DNA of 64,000 nt, from contig NC_080176.1 in NCBI RefSeq assembly GCF_950295315.1, positions 37,282,189-37,346,188 on the forward strand, written 5' to 3'. Source of the stretch: Erinaceus europaeus. Lineage: Eukaryota > Chordata > Mammalia > Eulipotyphla > Erinaceidae. The notes beneath the pieces are model-generated. The model made no database searches. It saw nothing but the letters and a program-made list of their open reading frames with translations, and was not told where the DNA came from. Below are positions 24,501-36,500 of the stretch, one piece after another. The stretch's first letter is position 1; the number at the start of each line of letters is the position of its first letter. Made by a program: the position numbers and the translations under genes.

Positions 24501-27500
24501 AGGGGTTTGTCAATTTTGTTTAATCTTTCAAAGAACCAACATTTGGCTTCATTGATCTTTTGTATGGTTCTCTTATTTTTGATGTTGTTTATTTCTGCTC
24601 TAATTTTAGTGATTTCTGTCCTTCTTGTTGCTTTAGGGTTCTTTTGTTCCTCTTCCTCGAAGTCCTTGAGGTGTGCTGTAAGATCCTTCCTTTGAGCTTT
24701 TTCTTGTTGTTTAATATGTGATTGTATGGCTATAAGTTTCCCTCTCAATACTGTGTTAGCTGTGTCCCAAATATTTTGATAGATTGTGTCTTCATTTCAT
24801 TTTCATTTGTTTCCAGGAACATTTGAATTTCCTTCTTGAGTGACTCTCCGACCCAGTGGTTCTTAAGGAGTATGTTGTTTAGTTTCCAAATTCTGTGACT
24901 TTTAATAATTTTCTGTTTGTTGTTAAATGTTAGTTTTACTCCACTGTGGTCTGAGAAGATACTTGGGATGATTTCAATGCTCTTGAATTTATTGATGCTG
25001 TCTTTGTGGCCTAACATGTGGTCTATCCTTGTGTTATGTGTATTTGGAAAGAATGTGTATTCCAGTTTTTTGGTGTGAAGGACTCTGAAAATGTCCAAGA
25101 GGTCTAGTCTGTCAATCTCTTCATTTAATTCTCTTGTATCTTTGTTGATTCTCTGCTTTCAACAAATTTGTCTAAGTGTGAGAGTGGGGTGTTAAAGTCT
25201 CCCACTATTATTGTATTACTATTGATGTATTTTTGAAGTTCTTTCAGTAGGTGCTTGATGTATTTAGATGGTCCCTCATTGGGTGCATGGATGTTAGTAA
25301 TTGTTAAGTCTTCTTGGCTGATTTATCCTCTAATAATTATGTAATGTCCTTGCCTATCTTTGATTACTTTATTTAATTTAAAATCTATTGTGTCAGAGAT
25401 GAGAATGGCTGTTCCTGCCTTTTTTTTGTGGTCCGTTAGCCTGTATGATAGTTTTCCATCCTTTCACTTTAAGTCTGTGTTTATCTTGTTGTGTCAGATG
25501 GGATTCTTGCAAGCATCATATGGTTGGGTTATGTTATCTGATCCTTCCCCCCACTCTGTGCCTTTTGATGGGTGAGTTTAAGCCATTGACATTTATTGAT
25601 ATTATGGATTTAATGTATTGTAGTGCCATTGTTCAACAAATTTTTATTTGCTCTGATATATTGCAAGTATTATAGTGATGTTCTTCTTTATAAATGGGTC
25701 TTTTAGAACCTCTTTCAGGGCTGGTTTGGTGATGGTTGTCTTCTTTAACTGTTGTTTGTCTGAGAAGGTTTTGATCCCTCCATCTAGTTTGAATGAAAGT
25801 CTAGCAGGATATATTATCCTTGGTTGAAACCCTTTTTCATTCAGGGCTCGATAGATATATTGCCATTCTCTTCTGGCTTTTAGAGTTTGAGTGGAGAAGT
25901 CTGCTGATAGTCTTATGGGTTTTCCCCTGTATGTGACTTTTTGTTTCTCTCTTGCAGCTTTTAGGATCCTTTCTTTATCCTTATTTCTTCTCATTGTGAC
26001 TATGATGTGTCTTGGTGTCTTCAGGTCTGGGTTGATTCTGTTTGGGACTCTCCTGGCCTCTTTCTGTTATTCAGGTCTGGGAAGTTTTCTTCTATAATTT
26101 CCTCTAGAATGTTTCCTTCCCCTTCCTCTCTTTCTTCCTCTGGCAGGCCAATTATATGAATCTTACTTCTTTTGATATCATCCCATATGTCTCTGTTGTT
26201 GTTTTCAGTGTCTCTCAATCTCTTTTTGAGCTCTTTCACCTCTTTCTTTGTTCTCTCTAACTCATCCTCTGTCTGACTAATTCTGTTTTCTGCTTCTGTT
26301 AGTCTGCTTTCCCTTCCTTCAGCTTCTTTCTTCATTACAGCTATTTCAGCTTTCAGTTCTCTAATTGCCTCAAGATAATCAGTATTTTCCTTGGAGGTCC
26401 CAACTGTTGTTTCCCTAATACTGCCATTCCTTTCCTCCAATGTTGTTTTCATTTCCTTGATTAATAAGTTTATTATTGTTTGCATACTTTTCTTATGTAT
26501 GGTTACTTCTGGCTGATTCGTAGTTTCTTCTGGGCTCTTGTCATCATTCACTGTAATAGCAGTTTTATTTGTTCTTGATCTACCCATTTTTTTGATTTAT
26601 GTGTTTTTTATTTTTATTTTCTGTTGTTCCTCAGTTGTTGTGTTTTGAGTACAAGCAACACTGTACTAAATACCTTTATGACAAATGCAATCACCTACCT
26701 CAGATATTACAATAGCAACTGAAGCAGGGATTGAAGCAGTTATATCACTACCAGTTAGCCAAAGAATATCTCCAGTCTGTGAAAAATAGCAACCAAGTCC
26801 AGGTGAAGAAGAAAGAGAAAGGAAAAAAGGGATAGCAAGAATAGATAATTATGCAAATCTACTATCCACTGTATATTCTAGAGGTAGCAAGAGGAGAGAG
26901 GGAAGTAGAGCAGAAATACACACATAGAGAGTCTACTCTGAGTCAGATTTCTTCCCCAAAATAATTCACAAATGAATATCAGTGAATTCAGAAAGCCAAA
27001 GAAGATGGAAGGAGGAAAGGAAGACAAGATAAAATAAAAAGAGAAACAAGAGAGAGAAAAGAAAAATGATAAGAAAAAGAGCTGTAATAAAAGAGCAGTG
27101 AAAGGAAAGTTTTTAATTGATTAATTTATTTTTTATTTTATTTTATTTTTTAATTAGCTAGGAGGAGGGAGAAGGGGAGAGTCTATAGAGTAGGTAGGAG
27201 TAGTGAAACAAGTTCCTCTCACAATGGATAAGATGCTCAGTCCCCTAGCAATGAAAGATACCCTAAGAGTTAATTCTGGTCAGCCTAAAGGAGGGGGGAA
27301 AGAGATACACCTTTATATAATATTAATAATAAAATAGAGCAGGGTAAATAAAAAACCTGTCCCAGATTGCCTCAAGCCTCCTGAGCAGAGGCAGCTGATT
27401 GTTAAGAAAGTAAAACAAACAAACAAACAAAAAAAACCTCAGGACTAGACAAGAATAGCAGGAATAGACGTTTATGCAGATCTAGTATCCGCTATATATT

Positions 27501-30500
27501 CTAGGGGTAGCTAGAGGAGAAAGGGAAGTAGGTCCGAGATACACGCAGAGAGAGTCCACTCTGAGTCAGATTTCTTCCCCCAAATAATTCCCAGATGTGT
27601 ATCAGTGAATTCAGAAAGCTGAAGGAGGAAGGAAGAAAGGATGACAAGAATGAGAAAAAGGAGAAAAAAAAAGAGAGAGAGAAAAGAAAAAGATAAGAAA
27701 AATAACTAATAAAAGAGCAGTGAAAGGAAAGAGTTATTTATTTATTTATTTATTATTATTTAATTAGCTTTGTGTGGGAGGATGGAGAGAATAGGTAGGG
27801 CTGGTAGGAAGAGTGAAAGAAGTGACTTTAGTAGTGAATAAGACACCCAGTCCCCTAACAATGGAAAATACACTAAGAGTTAATTCTGGTCAACCTGAAG
27901 GAGAGGGGGGAAAGGGATATGCATTTATCTTTTATTGATAATAAAATAGAACAGAGGAGAAAACCTGTCCTGTCTTCAGCTTGGATGGCTCCAGATTGCC
28001 TCAGGCCCCTTGAGCAGAGGCAGCTGATTGGCTACTTAGAAAGAAAAAAGGCCAAAGGTTTTAGAAAGGAATAGAATTATAATAAATGACACCCCTTTGG
28101 GACAGGAATCTTGGTAAATAAAGAAGCTCAGTAGGGGAGCCTGCTAGGAGCAGATCTCTGCCCCCCAGGGACTGGTTATGGGGGGGAGAGGGAGGGGGTG
28201 CGCTTAGGGAATAATAATTAAAAAAATTTTTTTCCCTTTTTTTTTACTCTATTTTCTAACCCAAATTGAGTTATAGTCACCTCCTTGGTGTCACTACTAG
28301 GACCCCTTATTGACTGTCCTACTAAAGGCAAAAGATCCTACCATTTCCAGTAGATGTTGTTGGAGCTCAAGCCACTAGCAGCTTCTCATTCCGCCATCTT
28401 CTGGCAGCAGTCTCTCATTTATTTTTGAGACTAACTTCATGTAACACAAATGTCCTTCATGTTCATTCATGTAGCATGTGTCAGAATTTCCTTCCTTTTA
28501 AGCTGAATAATATTTAATTATGTATGTATCATATCTTGCTTGTCCAGTCACTTGATGAACCCTCAGGCTATTGCCATATTTTCTTTATTATACAGGAAAC
28601 CACTAAGAACATAATATACCATTTTTGTTTTTAATTGAGGTGTGTTTTATATAGTGATGTGCATAAATCTTAATTATTAAATGTCTGGCAATTGTATACA
28701 CATGTTTGATGAAGGCAAGAGAGACACTTTTGAGGATTATAAATTACCAGCAAGCCTGCATGATGATGCCCATTACTAACAGTGATTTTTTTTTCACTTT
28801 CTTCTTAGTTTATGAGATCGTGCGTGCTCAGGGTGTTATGGCCATAGACTTTGCTTTATTTTCTTTTTAAATTTTTAAATAATTCTCTTTATTTATTAAT
28901 TAGATAGATACAGCCAAAAATTGAGAGGGAAGGGAGTGATAGTGAGGGATAGAGATAGAGAGACATGTGCAACAGTGCTTCACCACTCACAAATCTTTCC
29001 CCCTGCGGGTGGGGACCGGGTGCTTGAAACTGGGTCCTTGTGCATTGTAACATGTGTGCTCAACCAGGTGCACCACCACCGAGCCCTGACTTTGCTTTCT
29101 TCTTATAGAGAAAGCAATAAAGAAGAAGATGGTGGAAAGAAAAAGACAGACAGCTGCAGTACTACTTCACTGCTCATGAAGCTTCCCTTGTGTCATGGGG
29201 ATCAGGGGCTTGAATCCAGGCCCTTGCAGTAAAGTGTGTGTTCTACCAGGTGCACCACCACCTATCCCTGGTCAAGAACATTCTTATGGCCGATTCAATG
29301 ATGGGTTTTCTTTCTTTTTTTTAATTTAGTTTTATTTATAAAAAGGAAACTGACAAAACCATAGGATAAGAGGGGTACAACTCCACACAATTCCCATCAC
29401 CAGAAATTCCTATCCTATCCCATCCCATCCCATCCCCTGATAGCTTTCCTATTCTTTAACCCTCTTGGGAGTATGGACCCAAGGTCATTGTGGGGTGAAG
29501 AAGGTGGAAGGTCTGGCTTCTGTAATTGCTTCCCTGGGGAACATGGGCATTTACAGGTGGATCCATACTCCCAGCCTGTCTCTCTTTTTCATTAGTGGGG
29601 CAGGGCTCTGGAGAAACTGGGCTCTAGGACACATTGGTAGGGTCATCTGCCCAGGAAAATCAGGTTGGCATCATGATAGCATCTGGTGGCTGAATAAAGA
29701 GTTAACATATAAAGCCAAACAAACTGTTGACTAATCATGAACCTAAAGGCTGGAATTTTGCAGATGAAGATTTGGGTTCTCTGTTTTGTAAGTGGCTAGT
29801 AGGCCTATTTTAGTTATATTCCAAAGGGCCCATGACTATCCTAGTTTTTTTTTTTTTTCCCTTTTTTTCCCCTGAGCCTGATATCTGATATGCAGGTGGA
29901 TCCAAGTTGTTGTCTGGGGAGATGATGTTATGGCTGGAAAAAAGGCTAGAAATCTGGATCAGGGGAGAGAGTAGCTCCCAATATGGGAAAGGTGTATAAA
30001 TATTGTTGACTGTAAACCCCATCGATTTGATGTGATATGGGGCCCATATTTAGCGTAGGGGCCTATGTGACCTCTGCATCCCTGTAGATCTGAGTTCACA
30101 TTCTGTGGTCATGAGTAGGAACATTCCAAGTTCCCTCAATTTCAGGGCCCATCTTCCTCATGTGGAAGATAGAGTATGTTGTCCAGCCTCTCTTGGAGGA
30201 TGGAACATTCTCTACTGTTGTTGACCCACATTGAGGGCTAGGTGCTATGGGGGCCCATAAAGGGGTCTATTGTGTTTTTCCTGATGAAGATGACCAGTGA
30301 CAATGGAGAGAGGGATCTATTCAAGGTCTAGGCCCATCATGTCTGTGTGGGGACCCCACGACTCTCCAACTAGGGCCCCAGCTGATGGGGTGGCCTGATA
30401 GTGACTAAAGAGTCATCGTTAAAGTATGCCAGTCTCTTGCCCTTATTCAGCTTTTGTAGTCCTTACTTTGATAATGTTAGCTTTGGAGTGACTGAGGGAA

Positions 30501-33500
30501 GTGCAATAGGAAGTAGGTGAGAAGGGTATCTAGGTCTAAGTAGATGCTCTTTCATTAGGAACTTTATGATGTTTTTTTTGGTCTTTCTACTTGTTTGCTG
30601 CATATATTGACTCACTGCAGACTATTGTGCACTTTTGCTTTCAGCTATATATTTTGCCCTAATTTATGGATATATGTGAATATATGCCCTGTCTCATGGG
30701 ACCTGGTCTATTTCTGTGTTTTGGAACTCTGTTAGGAAGTGTACCACCTGAAATGGAATTAAGAGAATTCTATGAGAAAGGAAAGGGTTAGAATTTTCAT
30801 CTTTTTTTTTTTTAATTCTTTCAGAGGTTTTATTTATGTGCTTTTCCAAGAAGAAAATATCACATTTCTAGGATGCTAGCTTTTGCAATTCATCTGAGCC
30901 AATGTTCTTCAGTTTAGGGACACTCAGATTACATGGAATTTAACACAGACTCCCTGAGACCAGCAATGCTCTAGTTGAAGCAGGGTTAGAGTTTTCTATG
31001 TTAACCATCATCCTGGGCTGAGTCAGGAAAATCAATTGTTTGAGGGTGCCAATTTGATTAAAATGTATCCATTATTATTTTTTTACTATACTAAATTTTA
31101 ATCTCCCTATTAGAGATTTTGGACTCTATGTTCTTCAAACAATCTTCCCTTAATACTTCTTCATATTAGCTTATGCCAACTGTTTTTCTGGCAGTGAACT
31201 GAGATTGTCATTTGGACTGCAGCTGTCCTGAGCTGCCAGCTAGTTCATCTATGATTTGCTTCCACAGGCAGCTGAGGGGATGATCCCTTCTCAAGGAGTA
31301 TAAATGAATATATGCCACACACATATGCCTTCTCCCCTCCCCCCAGAGAGATTAGAGTGCCCTCATAGGTACTGTCAAGAGCCTTCTCACATAACTATTT
31401 TGAATCCTTTCTAAATCTCAGACAAATGAGTACTCAGCTCTTTGAATTCTAATCCCATGCCACGGTTTACAACAATTTCACACACACACACTTGGACGCA
31501 CACACACCCATACTCCCCACCACAGGAGCCTCACGCATGTGATTTCACTGCTCTCATCAGACTGTTTATTTTCTCTTTTTTTATTTCACAGATACAGAAT
31601 GGAGGAGAGAGACAGAGAGAAAGTAGAGACACCACAGCATCACTCCACCATTTATGGAGCTTCCTCTAGTGCTGTCCATGAGACTCCCACATGCCCTTAG
31701 GACTTAAGCCCAAGTCTGCATGCATGGCAAAGTCTGTGCTACTGGCTGAGGTATTTCCTGGCCAACACTTTAATTTTAACTCAGGGAAGTTTTTAGACAT
31801 ATATTCCTTTGAACATAGATTTTTTTGATTTATACTCCTTTGCCTTGCTGAGGAGTTTCAGCTCCTGGCCTTTTGGCAATTCTGCTAGTTGGAGGTGATC
31901 CAGCCACTGGGAGAAAAATCTTCTAGGATTTGGTGATTCCCTGTGCCTGATACCAGGTCGAGAGAAGGAAACCTGAGGACACTTTTCTCACAGGACTGCT
32001 CCAGATCTCTATAAACTCAGTACTTTCTGTTTGCTCACATGCTTATTGACTGTAAAATAAGCTGGAACTTTGGAGTCAAACAAATCTAAGCTGGAAACTT
32101 GACTCTTTTTTTTAATCACTGCTTGACCTGTGGCAAGTCTTTCAATAACATCCTGTGCTCATATAACCTGATATGAAAAGAGTGGCACTGTATAAAATGA
32201 TGATAAGAAGTTGGATGCAGGGAGTCAGGCGGTAGTGCAGCGGGTTAAGCACACGTGGCACAAAGAGTAAGGACCCGTGTGAGGATACTGGTTCAAGCCC
32301 CTGGTTCCTCACCTGCAAGGGGGTTGCTTCACAGGCAGTGAAGCAGGTCTGCAGCTGTCTATTTTTCTCTCCCTCTCTGTCTTCCCTCCTCTCTCCCTAT
32401 TTCTCTCTGTCCTATCCAACAATGATGACATCAACTACAACAACAATAAAAACTAACAAGGAGGGGGTTGGGCGGTGGCGCAGTGGGTTAAGCGCATGTG
32501 GCGCAAAGCGTAGGAACCGGCGTAAGGATTCCGGTTCGAGCCCCCGGCTCCCCACCTGCAGGGGAGTCGCTTCACAGGCGGTGAAGCAGGTCTGCAGGTG
32601 TCTATCTTTCTCTCCTCTTCTCTGTCTTCCCCTCCTCTCTCCATTTCTCTCTGTCCTATCCAACAACGAATTGCATCAACAAGGGCAATAATAATAACCA
32701 CAATGACAACGAAGCTACAACAAGGGCAACAAAAGGGGGAAAAAATAATGGCCTCCAGGAGCGGTGGATTCATGGTGCAGGCACCAACCCCAGCAATAAC
32801 CCTGGAGGAGGAAAAAAAAAAAAGGACAATAAAAATGGAAATAAATATTTTTTAAAAAAGCACAAAGGTTAGTTCTTAAAAAGAAGAAGTTGGATGTGAA
32901 ATGCTTTGTTTTTTAATTATTTATTTAATAATGACCAAAAAGACCATAGCACAAGAGGGATACAATTCCCACTCCCAGAACTCCATATCCCATCCCCTCC
33001 CTTGAAAGCTTTCCTATTCTTTATCCCTATCCCTCTGGGAGTAGGGGCCCAGGGTTTCTATCTTTCCCTAGTGGAGCAGGAGTCTGGGGAGGCTTTGTTT
33101 TCTCCTTCTCCTTCTCCTTCTCCTTCTCCTTCTCCTTCTCCTTCTCCTTCTCCTTCTCCTTCTTCCTCTTCCTCTTCTTCTTCTTCTTATTATTATTTAT
33201 AAAATAGAAATATTGACAAGACCATAGGATAAGATCAGTGCAATTCCACACAATTCTCACTACTAGAACTCCATATTCAATCCCCTCCTTTGATAGTTTT
33301 TTTATTCTTTATCCCTCTGGGAGCATGGACCCAGGGTCATTGTGGCATGCAAAAGGTGGAAGGTCTGGCTTCTATAATTACTTCCCCGATGGACATGAGT
33401 GTTGGCAGATCCATCCATACTCCCAGTCTATTTCTGTCTTTTCCTAGTGGAGCAAGGCTCTGGGGAGGTGAGGCTCCAGGACACATTGGTGGGGTCATTT

Positions 33501-36500
33501 GCCCAGGGAAGTTAGGTTGGCATCATGGTAGCATCTGGAACCTAGTGGCTGAAAAAGAGTTAAAATATAAAGCAGAACAAATTGTTGACTAATCATGAAC
33601 CTAAAGGCAAGAATATTGCAAATGAAAATTTGGGGTGTCCATTTTGGGAAAATCTAGTAGGTCTATTTCAGGTATATTCCAAAGGGTCCATGACTTTATC
33701 AGTTTTTGCCTGAGCCTGACATTTAGTATGCAGGTAGACCCAGGTTATTGTCAGGGGAGATGGTGTCACAGTTGGAAAAAGGGCTAGAAAGCTGGATCAG
33801 GGAAGAGAGTAACTTCCAAATATGGGAAAATTATATGAATATTGTTAATTGTATGTCCCATCGATTTGGTCTGGGGCCCATATTCAGCACGGGAGCCTAT
33901 GTAATCTCTGCATCCCTGTAGGTCTGAGTTTGCATTCTGTGGTCATAGCTAGGAGCATTCCAGGCTGCACCAATTTCAGGACCTATCTTCCTCAGGTGAT
34001 AGGTAGACTATGTTATCCAAACTCCCTTTGGAGAATGGAACCGTTGTTGATCCACATTGAGGGCAAGGTCCTATAGGGACCCACCAAGGAGTGCATTATG
34101 TTGTTACTGATGGAGATGACCAGTGACAGTGGTGAGAGGGATCTGTTAGAGGTCTAGGCCCATCATGCCTCCAGGGTTATTGGTGGGGCTAGTTCCTGCA
34201 CTAGGAATCCACTGCTCCTGGAGGTCATCTTTTTTTTGTTATGTTTTGTTTTTCCCCATTGTTGTTGCTGTTGCTGTTGTTTAGTTGTTGTGGTGGTTGT
34301 TGTTAGATAGGACAGAGAGAAATTGAGAGAGGAGGGGAAGAGAGAAAGATAAACACTTACATGTCTGCTTCACTGCTTGCTAAGTGACCCCCCTGCAGGT
34401 GGGGAGTTGGCAGGTGGGAGGCTGGAAACCAGAATCTTTGAGTGGGTCCTTGTACTTAGCACTATGTGAGCTACAGCCCCCAAGGCTTTGTTTTCTTAAT
34501 TACAATTACACAATACACGGCACCTTGGGTAGCCATGAACACAGTGGGCTTGTGGCAGTTTTCAAATATGGACTTCTTAAGCCCCCCTGCTATACCCCCC
34601 TACCACCAGCTTCACACAGCTCCACACAGCCCTGGCTTATGCTGGTACAGAAGGTTGAATTTAGGCGCTAGAGCCTCAGGCTAGAAAGTCTTACATAACT
34701 ATTAAGCTATCTCCCAACCCCATTTTTTTTTTTTTTTGAGCTGGGACAGGGAAATGAGGAGGCTCAGTACTATTCCACCACTCATGAAGTTTCTCCTGCA
34801 GGTGGGAATCAGGAGCTTGAACTCATGTACTCATGCATGGCAGCAATACACTCTGTTGGATAGTGGGCATTTTATTTCTTTTAAAACAATATTTAATTTT
34901 AATGAGAGATACATAGAGACACCAGAGGAGCACTGCTCATCTCTGGCTTATGGCAGTGCTGGGGGTTGAACCTGGGACCTTGGAGCCTTAGACAATGAAA
35001 GTCTTTTGCATAACCATTATGCTATCTCCCTAGTCCAGCTGGAACTGCTCTTAAGGAAAACTGTAGTAACTGAGATGTGCCCCACCACATGTTCAGGTTT
35101 CGGTGTGAATGCCAGCACCACACCTGCGGGGAGACATGTGACCGCTGTTGTGTGGGGTACAATCAAAGGCACTGGCTGCCTGCTACTCGGGAGCTGAGCA
35201 ATGAGTGTGAAGGTGAGTACTCAGGGTGGGGGGAATGCTCTGGATGGTGATCCCATCTCTACCTGAAGATTAAGGCTGTGTTTCCTCAGCTAAGGTTGTC
35301 CTGAAGAAGCAGGTGGGGATGACATGTCAGCCAAAAAGACTTTGGTCTGTCTGTTATAATGACCTGACCTAGAGTCAGGGTAAAGTGCTTGAGTGGAGAT
35401 TCAGATGAGGATAAAAATAGCATCAGCCACAGCTAGTGTGTACTGAACATCTATTATAGATATGCAAGTGTTTGGCTGAGTGCTTCAACATGCTGGCTGG
35501 TCTCTCTTTTTAGCATAGAAAATATGATGCAGCTACCATTAAATTTCAAACCATTACCATTTCTTTTGTTAATTATAAATGTTTATAAGATCATAAAATA
35601 ATAGGAGTATTAATTCTACACTACTCCCACCAGCAAAGTGCTGTGGTCCCATCCCTCCTCTCCAACCAAATCCTCACCATTTCTTAGGATGTGATACAGG
35701 GCAAAAATCGCAGCTGTTTTGAAGACTGAATTCTAGAGACAGTGATGAGAATGGGAAACTAGAAGCATTAAGGGAGCAGGGGAGGGAGGGGGCAGGAGTA
35801 CTGTTCTAGGATTGAGGGGTACAGAATGGAGGGACCAGAGGAAGAAGGAGAGAAGACAGCTGCTTTTAATGATGGGTGCAATATACATTTAGAAAATGTC
35901 ATTTTAACAAACAAATTGTAGGGCATCTAGTTGAAGAATTTCTTTTAAATTGACCCTCAGAACACATAGCCTAATGTATTCCAATTGCTGAAAACATTTT
36001 TATAAATTTTAGTTATCAACTTTAGTGACTGGACTATTTTTATTCCTAAATAGTTTTAGCAATTGAAGATGAATTTGCCTTTTTTAAATGAACAAAATAC
36101 ATTAAAAGTTTTTTTTTATGGGATTTAGAGAAATTGAGAAGGGGAGGGGAGGTAGAGAAAGAGAGAAAGTTGTATGATTTCTTTACTTCTCCTGAAGCTT
36201 ATCTCCTGAAGTTGGGGACTAGGAGCTTGAACCCAGGCCCTTGAACATGGTAATGTGTGCTCAACTGGATAATCTATTGTCAGGCCTCCCTGAAAGACAC
36301 TTGAGTCTATATTTCTTTCTTTTTTTTTATAGAGATTTCTTTTTAAAAAATTTTTATATTTATTTATTTTTCCCTTTTGTTGCCCTTGTTGTTTAACATT
36401 GTTATGGTTATTGATGTCGTTGTTGTTGGATAGGACAAAGAGAAATGGAGAGAGGAGGGGAAAGAAGAGAGGGGGAGAGAAAGATAGACACCTGCAGACC

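Larger units (their letters stand above)
20311..28410 (-). mobile_element. Near full-length L1 with 3' transduction (8.1 kb)
   Basis: Read on the minus strand: 5'UTR from 28410 to about 26590, ORF1 (26587-25644), ORF2 (25629-21815), a 3'UTR of about 1.35 kb, a first A-rich tail near 20480-20455, about 110 bases of non-L1 sequence, then a second A-rich tail at about 20345-20311. The 13-bp repeat ctctcatttattt occurs at 20297-20309 and 28412-28424 and is the likely target duplication. Both flanks are halves of one ancient L1 relic, so the borders are secure. The 5' end reads CTGCTGCCAGAAGATGGCGG on the minus strand, the usual G/C-rich L1 start. Antisense to LAMA3. Confidence 0.93.

Noticed and set aside
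32462..32823. SINE A/B boxes as tRNA genes
   Set aside because: The heads keep a GGTTCGAGCCC box but continue into a SINE body and tail and recur many times, so they are SINEs, not functional tRNA genes.
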